NCBI RefSeq assembly: GCF_002158905.1
Contig: NZ_CP021433.1
Location: 1-39,380 of the forward strand
Length of the DNA: 39,380 nt
Direction of reading: 5' to 3'
Source: Yoonia vestfoldensis
GTDB taxonomy: Bacteria > Pseudomonadota > Alphaproteobacteria > Rhodobacterales > Rhodobacteraceae
The notes beneath the pieces were generated by a model. The model was not told where the DNA came from and searched no databases. It saw only the letters and a program-made list of their open reading frames with translations. The first letter of the stretch is position 1. Each line of letters starts with the position of its first letter. A program made the position numbers and the translations under genes. Below are positions 32,317-39,380 of the stretch, piece after piece.

Positions 32317-32378
32317 CCATTGATCTGTCCCCATATCCCGCCCCCCATGAGGCTGGGGATCTGGGGGCAGATCAATGG
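32317..32378. repeat. 16-bp inverted repeat in the oriT-relaxase gap
   Basis: CCATTGATCTGTCCCC (32317-32332) pairs with GGGGGCAGATCAATGG (32363-32378), 15 of 16 bases, around a 30-base loop. It lies 185 bp before the relaxase start. Confidence 0.7.
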
Positions 32379-32563
32379 CAAGCCCGCGCGTCGGAGAGCC
32401 GTTGGCTCGCCTCAAGCAGGCTATCTTTTCCCCTCAGACCGCGCCGGTTCCGGGCGCACTCTTGCGGAGAAAAGACGGCTGATCCGATGGCCAATGTCAG
32501 GGCACCGGCACGGATCAGCTCCGGCGCGTGGGCGCGTTTGCATCACAGGCGAGGGGAGGGCGC

Positions 32564-33850
32564 ATGGCCAGCTACCACCTCTCCGTGAAGACGATCAAAC
32601 GCAGCGCCGGGCGCTCTGCCACGGCGGCGGCTGCCTACCGTGTCGGCGAGCGCATCGAGTGCCAGCGCGAAGGTCGCGTCCACGATTACACCCGCAAGCA
32701 GGGCATCGAGGAGACCTTCATCCTGACCCCGAAGGACGCCCCGGACTGGGCCTCGGACCGGTCCCGCCTCTGGAACGAGGCTGAGGCCAGCGAGACCCGT
32801 CGCAACTCCGTCACCGCCCGCGAATGGGAGCTGGCCCTGCCGTCCGAGATCAGCGCCGAGGCCCGGTCCCAGATCACCCGCGACTTTGCCCAGGAGCTGG
32901 TCAGCCGCTACGGCGTGGCCGTCGATGTGGCGATCCATGCGCCCCACCGCGAAGGCGATCAGCGCAACCATCATGCCCATGTTCTGACCTCCACCCGCAA
33001 GCTGGAAGCCGGGGGCTTCACCACCAAAACCCGCGTGCTCGATTCCGCGAAGACCGGCGGCGTCGAGATCGAGCAGATGCGGGGCCTCTGGGCCGAGTTG
33101 CAGAACCGCGCGCTGGAGCGTGTCGGGGAAGTCGAGCGTGTCGATCACCGGTCGCTTGAGAAGCAGCGCGAGACGGCGCTGGATCGTGGCGACAAGCTGA
33201 CGGCCGAGGAGCTGGACCGCGACCCCGAGCTGAAGCTGGGGCCAGCGGCCAATTCCATGGAGCGGCGCGCGAAAACTGTGGCCGAGCGTCAGGGCCGGGA
33301 ATACATCCCGGTCACCGAGCGCGGGGCCGTGGTCCATGCCGCCCGCCAGGCCCGCGCCGCCTTCCGCGAAATGCGTGAGCGGCTGGATATCGCGCGGGAG
33401 ACCTACGGCATTGAGCGCGAGGCGGGGCAGGGCCGTGTTTCCGCCGGTCTGACGGCACTCCGGGCCGCGACGTCGAAAGAACGCGACGGGCGCACGTCGG
33501 ACGATATCCGTGAGCGGTTGTCGCAGGTCGTGGGCCGGTCACGGGACCAAGACGACACGCCAAAGCCGGAAGGTCGCAATTACGCGCGGGAGCGTCTGAA
33601 GGAAATCATGGAGAAGGACGCCGGGCGCGACGGCCAGGCGGCGGTTCACAAGCTGGATGGTCACAGCGAGTATGATCTGGGTGAAGACACAGGACGCGAT
33701 GGGCGGAAGCCGTCGGTCAACGAGCGGCTGAAGGATATGCTGAATAAGCCGCGCGAGCGGCTGGAGATCGAGGACGAGCGCGACCAGGAGAAGGATCAGG
33801 AGGTCGAGAAGGATAGGGACATCGACCGTGATCCAGGTCTCAGTCACTGA
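32564..33850 (+). CDS. mobA: MobA/MobL-family relaxase (428 aa, MOBQ)
   Basis: It nicks oriT and carries the single strand to the recipient cell. The N-terminal relaxase domain begins ASYHLSVKTIKRSAGRSATA, with the tyrosine region AAAAYR, and has the metal-binding histidine motif RNHHAHVLTSTRKL (about residue 133). The C-terminal third is highly charged with Glu/Arg/Asp repeats (EDERDQEKDQEVEKDRD). It lacks the helicase domain found in Ti TraA. ATG 32564 has GGGGAGG directly upstream; a GTG 12 codons earlier is not preferred. The 3' end overlaps the convergent gene by 11 bp. Confidence 0.93.
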   Translation: MASYHLSVKTIKRSAGRSATAAAAYRVGERIECQREGRVHDYTRKQGIEETFILTPKDAPDWASDRSRLWNEAEASETRRNSVTAREWELALPSEISAEARSQITRDFAQELVSRYGVAVDVAIHAPHREGDQRNHHAHVLTSTRKLEAGGFTTKTRVLDSAKTGGVEIEQMRGLWAELQNRALERVGEVERVDHRSLEKQRETALDRGDKLTAEELDRDPELKLGPAANSMERRAKTVAERQGREYIPVTERGAVVHAARQARAAFREMRERLDIARETYGIEREAGQGRVSAGLTALRAATSKERDGRTSDDIRERLSQVVGRSRDQDDTPKPEGRNYARERLKEIMEKDAGRDGQAAVHKLDGHSEYDLGEDTGRDGRKPSVNERLKDMLNKPRERLEIEDERDQEKDQEVEKDRDIDRDPGLSH

Positions 33851-34178
33851 CGAGGCGATGAGAGGTCGTTTCCCCATTCTTCATGGGAATGCTTGCCTGA
33901 GAGAACCCGACACCAACAAGGAATGAAATCACACCGGTTGCCGTCTTGAATTCGCGCACCCTGATCGCATTCTGCGTCACGCGCGTTCTGGCAGTGACAA
34001 GGATTTTCTCCTGCCCATCACTCCCAACCGTCCGCATGATCCACAGGCCGTACCAGCTTGGTCCCTTGCGTTCAGGATCGGTTTTGCACAGCACTTCGAC
34101 CGTGTGTCCCTCCTCAGCAAGTCCCCGAAGGCCTTGTTCGGTGGTGACGTTTAGTTCGAGGTCAATCGTCTGGTTCAT
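33840..34178 (-). CDS. Hypothetical plasmid protein (112 aa)
   Basis: No family is recognised by name. It starts at ATG 34178 (MNQTIDLELNVTTEQGLRGL), ends with FKTATGVISFLVGVGFSQAS and a polar tail, and contains the central GPSWYGLWIMRTVGSDGQEK. The longer frame from 34238 adds residues unlike the rest. It converges on the relaxase gene, overlapping its 3' end. Its setting between relaxase and ardC suggests a role in plasmid transfer or establishment. Confidence 0.65.
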   Translation of the reverse strand: MNQTIDLELNVTTEQGLRGLAEEGHTVEVLCKTDPERKGPSWYGLWIMRTVGSDGQEKILVTARTRVTQNAIRVREFKTATGVISFLVGVGFSQASIPMKNGETTSHRLVSD

Positions 34179-34668
34179 CGCGCATACCAACAGAAACAAT
34201 AATGGTCGTCTTGTGCCTGAATCTAACGAAGGCATCAATCGTATATTATCGAGTTAGATATGGCTCGATAGAGTTCAGTGATCCCGGCAGTGCGCCGGTA
34301 TCGCTTTGAGCGATAGACAGGCAAGGGGATCGACGGGCTGACGCCCGCTCACCCCAACCCTGACAGTTTCCAAATTCTGTTGATCCGCCTGCCATCCTGG
34401 CAGGTCCGAGAAAACCGGCAAGCGCCGCCTGTGGCGTCGGTTCCGGCCCTGAATTCCGGTTCCTCCCACGCGCAGGCGCGCGGTTCCCTCCCAAATTCAG
34501 GCCCTCCACCCGGTTGTCACGGCCCCGCCAGGCCGCAGGACGGGCTTTGCCCTTACCTGCTCTGCCCTTCGGAATGCATGGGCATTCCAAAGATCAGAAC
34601 AGGAAGGCCCGCCCATCGGCGGAAAGGGGGAAGAGACCCGGACCGCGTCACTCGAAGGAGGGTCACAA
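34179..34668. other. Gene-free stretch upstream of ardC with short palindromes
   Basis: No convincing coding frame. It contains CTGCCATCCTGGCAG (about 34389-34403) and GGAATGCATGGGCATTCC (about 34571-34588), both short inverted repeats, in otherwise GC-rich DNA. It should contain the ardC promoter; in some conjugative plasmids antirestriction genes are expressed from single-stranded promoters, but I see no proof here. Confidence 0.45.
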
Positions 34669-35553
34669 ATGACCGCAGAGAAGTTTGACGTTTATTCCCA
34701 TGTCACCAGCCAGATCATCGCCCAGATCGAGGCGGGAACACCGCCCTGGCGCAAGCCGTGGACTGGCGGCGGGGCATCGGTCAGCTTGCCGGAACGGTTC
34801 AACGGGGAGGCCTATCGGGGCATCAACATCCTGATGCTTTGGGCCACGGCGATGGCCAAGGATTACAGCTCAGCTCGCTGGATGACGTTCAATCAAGCCA
34901 AGCAGCTTGGGGGCCATGTCCGCAAGGGTGAGAAATCCGCAACCGTCGTGAAATACGGCACCGTTGAGCGCGAGGACGAGAACGGCGAAGAGCGCCAGAT
35001 TCCCTATGCCAGAGCCTACCGCGTGTTCAACACTGATCAGATCGAGGGCTTGTCTGCTGAATTCTACATCCTGCCCGATCCGCCCCGTGATCTTGGCACC
35101 GAGGCCGACCCCAAGCTGGAGGCGTTCTTTGCCGCGACCGGCGCGCAGATCGACAGCACCGAGGAGCCGCGCGCCTATTACAACATCAAGACCGACCGCA
35201 TCCACTTGCCGCCGATCGCGACCTTTCACAGGGCCGCAGGATATTACGGCACCTTGGCGCATGAGCTGACCCACTGGACAGGGGCGACAAAGCGGCTTGA
35301 CCGCTTGGGCCGGTTTAATGACCGCAAGGCTTACGCGTTCGAGGAGCTGGTCGCGGAGATTGGCAACTGCATGCTTTGCGCGCAGATCGGGGTAGAGCCT
35401 GAATTCGACCAGAGCGCGGCCTATGTCGAAGGATGGCTTGAGGCGATGAAGGAAGATAGCCGTGCGATTTTCCGCGCCGCGTCCGAGGCGCAGAAGGCCG
35501 TGGATTACATCATGGACCGAACCGCGCACACCGACCAGATGGCCGCAGAGTAG
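34669..35553 (+). CDS. ardC: Antirestriction protein ArdC (294 aa)
   Basis: ArdC protects entering plasmid DNA from host restriction by binding single strands. The N-terminal ssDNA-binding domain has FDVYSHVTSQIIAQIEAGTP and PWRKPW, then NGEAYRGINILMLW and VRKGEKSATVVKYG. The C-terminal zinc metallopeptidase-like domain has the HExxH motif LAHELTHWTGA (about residue 200) and FEELVAEIGNCMLC. ATG 34669 is preceded by a strong GGAGGG. The gene is closed by the terminator at 35579-35607. Confidence 0.93.
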   Translation: MTAEKFDVYSHVTSQIIAQIEAGTPPWRKPWTGGGASVSLPERFNGEAYRGINILMLWATAMAKDYSSARWMTFNQAKQLGGHVRKGEKSATVVKYGTVEREDENGEERQIPYARAYRVFNTDQIEGLSAEFYILPDPPRDLGTEADPKLEAFFAATGAQIDSTEEPRAYYNIKTDRIHLPPIATFHRAAGYYGTLAHELTHWTGATKRLDRLGRFNDRKAYAFEELVAEIGNCMLCAQIGVEPEFDQSAAYVEGWLEAMKEDSRAIFRAASEAQKAVDYIMDRTAHTDQMAAE

Positions 35554-35578
35554 CAGCCCACCCCACTGAAATGATCGA

Positions 35579-35607
35579 GGCCCCCGTCAGCAGGCGGGGG
35601 CCTTTTT
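35579..35607 (+). terminator. Rho-independent terminator after ardC
   Basis: GGCCCCCG and CGGGGGCC form an 8-bp stem around an 8-base loop, followed by TTTTT, 25 bases after the ardC stop. Confidence 0.92.
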
Positions 35608-35648
35608 GTGTTTTGACGTGATCGTGGGTGTCGGCGGTTTTAGGGTGA

Positions 35649-35686
35649 CCTGTCGGCGGGCAACCTGAAGGCCACCCGCCGACAGG
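35649..35686. repeat. 12-bp inverted repeat between ardC and the mer genes
   Basis: CCTGTCGGCGGG (35649-35660) and CCCGCCGACAGG (35675-35686) are perfect complements around 14 bases. No T-run follows. It lies in the 261-bp gap after the ardC terminator, which holds no gene; the repeat may mark the boundary of the mer segment. Confidence 0.7.
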
Positions 35687-35868
35687 CCCGGCGCTTCGCG
35701 CGGACAGGCATAAAACGCCCGCAGGTAGTGACTTTCGCCTACAGCCGGGCCAGTAACCGCAGTGCGGACTTGGACGACCTATACGAGTTCAGTCCTAACA
35801 GTCGCTTTTCCAAGAAATGCTCATGCCAACAAATCTGAAGCGATGATCGAAGATTGGTTTGTTGGAGA

Positions 35869-37221
35869 TCAGAGCAGCGACCCCAAATCCGATCCAACAC
35901 TTGGATAGGCCGCCGTCATCGACCGAAGCTGCTTTGCCGTAAGGCCCAGCTTGATTGCCAACCCGAAAAAGTTGATCAGCTCGCCGTATTCCGGGCCGAA
36001 CAGGTGCGCGCCGAGGATTTTGCCGTTCGACTTGTCTACGAGGACCTTCGCTGCGGCGGACGTCTCGCCGATCCGGTAGTTTGAATACCAACCGCCAGTG
36101 TCGGTGAACCGGACATCCACGTCATGCCCGGCGTCCTTTGCCTCACTTTCCAACATGCCGACACGCGCCACTTCTGGGACCGTGAAGACGGCTGTAGGAA
36201 TACCGGCATAATCCGGTACGGCCTGCGCGTCCTTGAGCATGTTGCTGGCCGCGACCTTCCCTTCGATCACGGCGACTGGCGTCAGCGGCATGCCATCGGT
36301 GTCGGCGGAATCTCCGGCGGCATAGACCGCGCTGCTTGTCGTGCTTTGCAGATGGGGGGCTACAACGATGCCCTTGTCGCTGTAGTCAACACCGGCGGCC
36401 TCCAGATTCAGGTCGGCAAGGGCAGCTACGCGGCCCGCGCCATGCACGACCAGATCGGTTTCGACTGTCCAGGTCTGATCGCCTGACTTCACCTCGACAG
36501 TGAATGCTCCATTGGTTTCCGCGACGGAGACGATTTCGGTCTCGCGCATCAGGTCCACGCCGATACCGGTGCCGCGCTCGATCAGCATTTCGACCAGATC
36601 GGGATCGAAGCCGCGTAAGGGCCGGGCGCCACGATCCACGATGATCGGGTTGGCTCCGGCCCGTGCGGCGATATGCGCAAACTCGAAGGACACGAAGCCG
36701 CCACCGATAAATAGAACCCGTTTGGGAAGGGCCTCCAAGTTGAGGAAATCCGTGCTGTCGATCGCGAGATCGGCTCCTGTGAAGCTCAGCGGCCTGGGCA
36801 TGGCACCGGCGGCCACGAGGAACCGTTCCGACCGATATGCCGTTCCATCGACCTCCAGCGTGTTGCTTCCCGTGAACCGCGCGGCTCCGTGCAGGGTTTC
36901 GACGCCGTTGCCCAACAGGCCTTTTTCCATCTTGTCCGGCACCGGGTCGGTGAAGCCACGCTTGTGTGCCATCAGATCGGCCCAGTTGATCGACAGATCA
37001 CCGGGATCGATCCCCTTGCCTTGCATAAGTCGTGCGGAGTCGATGATTTCCGCACCGCGCCGCAGGATTTTCTTTGGATCGCAGCCGCGCAATGCGCAGG
37101 TGCCGCCATAGGGCAGCGCATCGACAATGGCTACACGCCATCCTGCTGCGCCACACTTGTTGGCGGCGGCCACGCCTGCCATTCCAGCCCCGATGACGAT
37201 CAGGTCGTAGTTTTCGCTCAT
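35869..37221 (-). CDS. FAD-dependent pyridine nucleotide-disulfide reductase of the mer operon (450 aa)
   Basis: It has the full class I disulfide reductase layout: FAD site VIGAGMAGVAAANKCG, redox pair TCALRGC (Cys42 and Cys47), NAD(P) site LFIGGGFVSFEFAHIAARAG, the second FAD motif VYAAGDSADTDG and a C-terminal dimerisation domain. It differs from MerA in the active-site context (Cys-Ala-Leu-Arg-Gly-Cys, then DPKK) and has no C-terminal CysCys. It starts 10 bp after the merA stop, so it is the last gene of the mer operon. A role in thiol recycling or metal reduction is inferred. Confidence 0.87.
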   Translation of the reverse strand: MSENYDLIVIGAGMAGVAAANKCGAAGWRVAIVDALPYGGTCALRGCDPKKILRRGAEIIDSARLMQGKGIDPGDLSINWADLMAHKRGFTDPVPDKMEKGLLGNGVETLHGAARFTGSNTLEVDGTAYRSERFLVAAGAMPRPLSFTGADLAIDSTDFLNLEALPKRVLFIGGGFVSFEFAHIAARAGANPIIVDRGARPLRGFDPDLVEMLIERGTGIGVDLMRETEIVSVAETNGAFTVEVKSGDQTWTVETDLVVHGAGRVAALADLNLEAAGVDYSDKGIVVAPHLQSTTSSAVYAAGDSADTDGMPLTPVAVIEGKVAASNMLKDAQAVPDYAGIPTAVFTVPEVARVGMLESEAKDAGHDVDVRFTDTGGWYSNYRIGETSAAAKVLVDKSNGKILGAHLFGPEYGELINFFGLAIKLGLTAKQLRSMTAAYPSVGSDLGSLL

Positions 37222-37231
37222 TTTCTGGTCC

Positions 37232-37729
37232 TTATCCGGCGCAGCAGCTCAGTTTCGCCACGTCCATGTCGAAGGTTTGCGCCGCCAGCTTCAGCCCTTC
37301 CACCGTTGTCAGATACGGGAAGATCGTCTCCCCGAGCGCCTTTGTAGTCATGCCGAACTTCAGCGCCATGACGAGGGTCTGGATCGTATCAGACCCCTCG
37401 GGCGCGATGACCTGGCCACCAAGCAATCGGTCGGTCTTTCTGTCCGCCACCAGCTTGATCAATCCGCGCGTGTCGCGTGCGGCCAACGCGCGAGGCACCT
37501 GATCGAGCGGCACGATGGACGTCTTGACGTCGAAGCCCGCGTCCCGCGCCTGGGCTTCACTGAAACCGACGCCCGCGACCTGCGGGTCGGAAAACACCAC
37601 CCACGGCATCGCGGCGTTGTCGTAACGATTGTCCTCACCAAGCACTGCGTTTTTGACGGCGAGCTTTGCGCCGTAGGCCGCCATATAGACGAACTGGTCG
37701 CGGTCGGTCACATCGCCCGCAGCGTAGAT
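37232..37729 (-). pseudogene. merA: Mercuric reductase MerA, C-terminal part, cut off by Tn-A
   Basis: The fragment encodes the rest of MerA from YAAGDVTDRDQFVYMAAYGA onward, including the dimerisation domain and the Hg-binding C-terminal LSCCAG. It joins SVPGI of the 2106-3046 part exactly in frame after removal of Tn-A. An open frame continues upstream to ATG 37795 through the transposon repeat (VAAFDPLRAYRA), so a short hybrid peptide could be made. Its promoter is cut off from merR control unless read-through occurs across the transposon. Confidence 0.93.
37725..37729. repeat. Target-site duplication TAGAT, left copy (Tn-A)
   Basis: Identical to 2106-2110 at the other end of the element, five bp as expected for the Tn3 family. 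Confidence 0.92.
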
Positions 37730-37767
37730 GGCCCTGTACGCACGAAGGGGGTCAAAAGCGGCCACAT
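37730..37767 (+). repeat. Left 38-bp terminal inverted repeat of Tn-A
   Basis: It begins GGCCCTGTACGCACGAAGGG and ends GCGGCCACAT, matching the right repeat in 35 of 38 positions. It lies 78 bp before the tnpA start. Confidence 0.92.
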
Positions 37768-37845
37768 TTTCGGGTTGTGCGTTTTGAGTTGACATAGCGG
37801 GATGATCCGTATGTATGCTCCGATATAGTTTAATTTGGAGCGGAC

Positions 37846-39380
37846 ATGGAACAACTTTGGTCAGCGGAGGCCCTGCGGTTACATTGGGTTTTGCAACCCT
37901 CAGAGCAGCCGCTGCTGAAGGGGTTGTCTGGTCCGAAGCGGCTTGTGCTCGGATACTACCTGAAGTTTTTCCAACGCCATGCCAGATTTCCTAACCGAAT
38001 GGATGCTATACCAGAGATTGTTGCTCAGTTCTTGGCGGAGCAGATCGAGTATGACGGTCCACTGCCATCAGATGTGCCAGAGCGCTCGGATCGCCGGTAT
38101 CGCCGTCTGGTTTCGGACCATTTGCGGCTCCGACGGTTTGATCAAGCCGCTTCAGGCGAGTTTGTGAAATGGCTTGTGGCCGAGGTCTTGCCGAACGCAC
38201 CGCAGGTGTCCGCGCTTGATGAGCGAATGACGGCGTGGTTTCTGATCAACCGCTTCATCCAACCTGACCAATCGCGTTTGGACAAGCTGGTGGCCCAGTC
38301 AGAACGCCGGTTCGATCAGATGCTGTGCGCCAAGATTTCAGGGCGGCTGGTGTTGGCGCACAAACACGCCTTGGATGCTTTGCTGACGACTGATGAGGCC
38401 GCATCGCGATTTGCGCAGCTTGCGCGAGGTCCAGGCGGGACAAGCGTACAGGCCGTTCAGGATGCTGTGGTGCGGTTAGAGATGGTGCGTGCCATCGGCC
38501 TTCCTGCAGATCTCTTGGACGGTGTCTACCCAGACCATATCGCCAATCTGGCCCGGCGCGCCGCCAGCGAGGATGCTTGGGACATGCGCCGCCGTCCTGA
38601 GGTCGTGCGCCATGCCCTGCTGAGTTGCTTTTGCGCAACCAGGGGCACAGATTTGACAGATGATCTGAGCGATTTGGTGATCAGCATCATCCACAAGATC
38701 TCTGCGCGCGCTGAGAGTAAGGTGATCAAGGAATACGTTGCCGATTTCCGGAAGGCGGAAAGCAAAGACACGCTTCTGGGCAAGATCGTGCTCGCGGTCG
38801 ATGGGCAGCCGGACGGTGACATTCCGCAGGTCATCTACCCAGTGGTCCCGCGCGAAACGATCCGTGATCTCGCACAAGCCTACCAGGCGGACACGCCTTC
38901 CTTCACGACCCGCGTGCATCACACAATTCGCCGCTCTTATGCGCGGCATTATCGGCGCGTCCTGCCGGTAATCTTGAAAGCGCTGACATTCCGGACCAGC
39001 AGTGCCAGTGCGGAGCCGTTGTTAGCCGCCCTTTCTATATTGACCGAGCCATCGGATCGGAAGCCGCAGTTTTACGCTGAGAGTGAGGTGCCGATCGACG
39101 GTGTCGTCCGCCCAAAATGGCGCGATATTGTCCTCGAGATGGGCCGTGGGGGCGTGAGCCGCGTCAATCGGATCAACTACGAGATATGCGTCCTGCAAAC
39201 CCTGCGCGACAAACTGCGGACAAAGGAAATCTGGATAGAGGGCGCGAAGCGATATTGTGATCCGGACCAAGACCTGCCCGCCGATTTTGATGCGCGCCGC
39301 GCGCACTACTTTAATCTTCTTAATCAGCCCCAAGACGCGGATCAGTTTGTCCAAGCTTTGCGGGATAACATGAGAAACCC
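37846..39380 (+). CDS. tnpA: Tn3-family transposase TnpA, N-terminal 511 codons (runs off the window)
   Basis: This is the N-terminal DNA-binding and linker half of the Tn-A transposase, beginning MEQLWSAEALRLHWVLQPSE at ATG 37846. It contains the typical LVLGYYLKFFQRHARFPNRM region and SRVNRINYEICVLQTLRDKL near the end. The last codon is split: two bases here, one at position 1. The joined reading gives LRDNMRNP-LISFDQSFPANK, which is the expected TnpA sequence at this place. Confidence 0.95.
   Translation, partial: MEQLWSAEALRLHWVLQPSEQPLLKGLSGPKRLVLGYYLKFFQRHARFPNRMDAIPEIVAQFLAEQIEYDGPLPSDVPERSDRRYRRLVSDHLRLRRFDQAASGEFVKWLVAEVLPNAPQVSALDERMTAWFLINRFIQPDQSRLDKLVAQSERRFDQMLCAKISGRLVLAHKHALDALLTTDEAASRFAQLARGPGGTSVQAVQDAVVRLEMVRAIGLPADLLDGVYPDHIANLARRAASEDAWDMRRRPEVVRHALLSCFCATRGTDLTDDLSDLVISIIHKISARAESKVIKEYVADFRKAESKDTLLGKIVLAVDGQPDGDIPQVIYPVVPRETIRDLAQAYQADTPSFTTRVHHTIRRSYARHYRRVLPVILKALTFRTSSASAEPLLAALSILTEPSDRKPQFYAESEVPIDGVVRPKWRDIVLEMGRGGVSRVNRINYEICVLQTLRDKLRTKEIWIEGAKRYCDPDQDLPADFDARRAHYFNLLNQPQDADQFVQALRDNMRN

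Larger units (their letters stand above)
37730..39380 (+). mobile_element. Tn3-family transposon Tn-A, left part (continues at base 1)
   Basis: This holds the left inverted repeat and the first 511 codons of tnpA. It continues across the window edge to 2105. See the entry for 1-2105 for boundaries and target. Confidence 0.93.

Noticed and set aside
33312..33563. Minus-strand frame inside the relaxase gene
   Set aside because: Arginine/proline-rich antisense frame with no start context; a shadow of the relaxase gene.
1..39380. CRISPR arrays, tRNA or rRNA genes
   Set aside because: No evenly spaced direct repeats with unique spacers apart from the iterons and 8-bp boxes, and no cloverleaf or rRNA-like sequence noticed.

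Overview
The window reads as a complete circular plasmid of about 39.4 kb, linearised inside a transposase gene. It probably comes from an alphaproteobacterium of the Rhodobacterales (Roseobacter or Paracoccus type). Three things point there: the RPA-type replication initiator, the beta-hydroxyaspartate enzymes BhcB/BhcC, and the MOBQ relaxase with its companion genes. The last two bases of the window plus the first base complete a proline codon that joins the N-terminal 511 codons of a Tn3-family TnpA (right edge) to its C-terminal 463 codons (left edge), giving 975 aa. The two halves of merA likewise lie at opposite ends of the window and rejoin exactly in frame once this transposon is removed.

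Layout. (1) 37730-39380 plus 1-2105: a minimal Tn3-family transposon (called Tn-A here; tnpA, res, tnpR; 38-bp inverted repeats; target duplication TAGAT) sitting inside merA. (2) 2106-5042 and 35869-37729: a mercury operon in two parts. merR faces merT-merP-an 83-aa Cys protein-merF-a 45-aa Cys protein-merA, and a second flavin disulfide reductase lies behind merA. The promoter is a MerR-type promoter with a 19-bp spacer. (3) 5191-14620: a catabolic cluster bracketed by IS3 and IS481 remnants. It holds a TRAP transporter (dctQMP), a decayed flavoprotein fusion, two RidA proteins, a D-amino-acid dehydrogenase, BhcB, BhcC and a divergent LysR regulator. (4) 14743-23280: an accessory and defence region. 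It holds an Abi_2 gene preceded by a foldable RNA, a small envelope gene pair, an IS1182-type element, an orphan serine recombinase, a HEPN-like protein, an unknown protein paired with a PIN toxin, and a BglII-like endonuclease facing an MT-A70 methylase. (5) 23243-25607: the plasmid core, with ParA and a ParG-like protein, 8-bp-phased ACTC/GAGT boxes, the RPA initiator and six iterons. (6) 25608-35553: mobilisation genes (T4CP traG, traD-like gene, oriT, MobA/MobL relaxase), ardC, and a second Tn3-family transposon (Tn-B, target duplication CAACA) that has cut traG near its 5' end.

How it works together. Replication, partition and mobilisation genes are present but no VirB-type mating-pair genes are seen, so the plasmid looks mobilisable rather than self-transmissible. 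The mercury operon has its uptake and sensing genes intact, but its reductase is split. Both Tn3 insertions look recent, with perfect 5-bp duplications and reading frames restored by precise removal. The catabolic cluster plausibly imports a carboxylated amine or amino acid and oxidises it. Its products would be channelled through glycine and glyoxylate, beta-hydroxyaspartate and iminosuccinate to oxaloacetate, with RidA hydrolysing imines; the substrate is an inference only.
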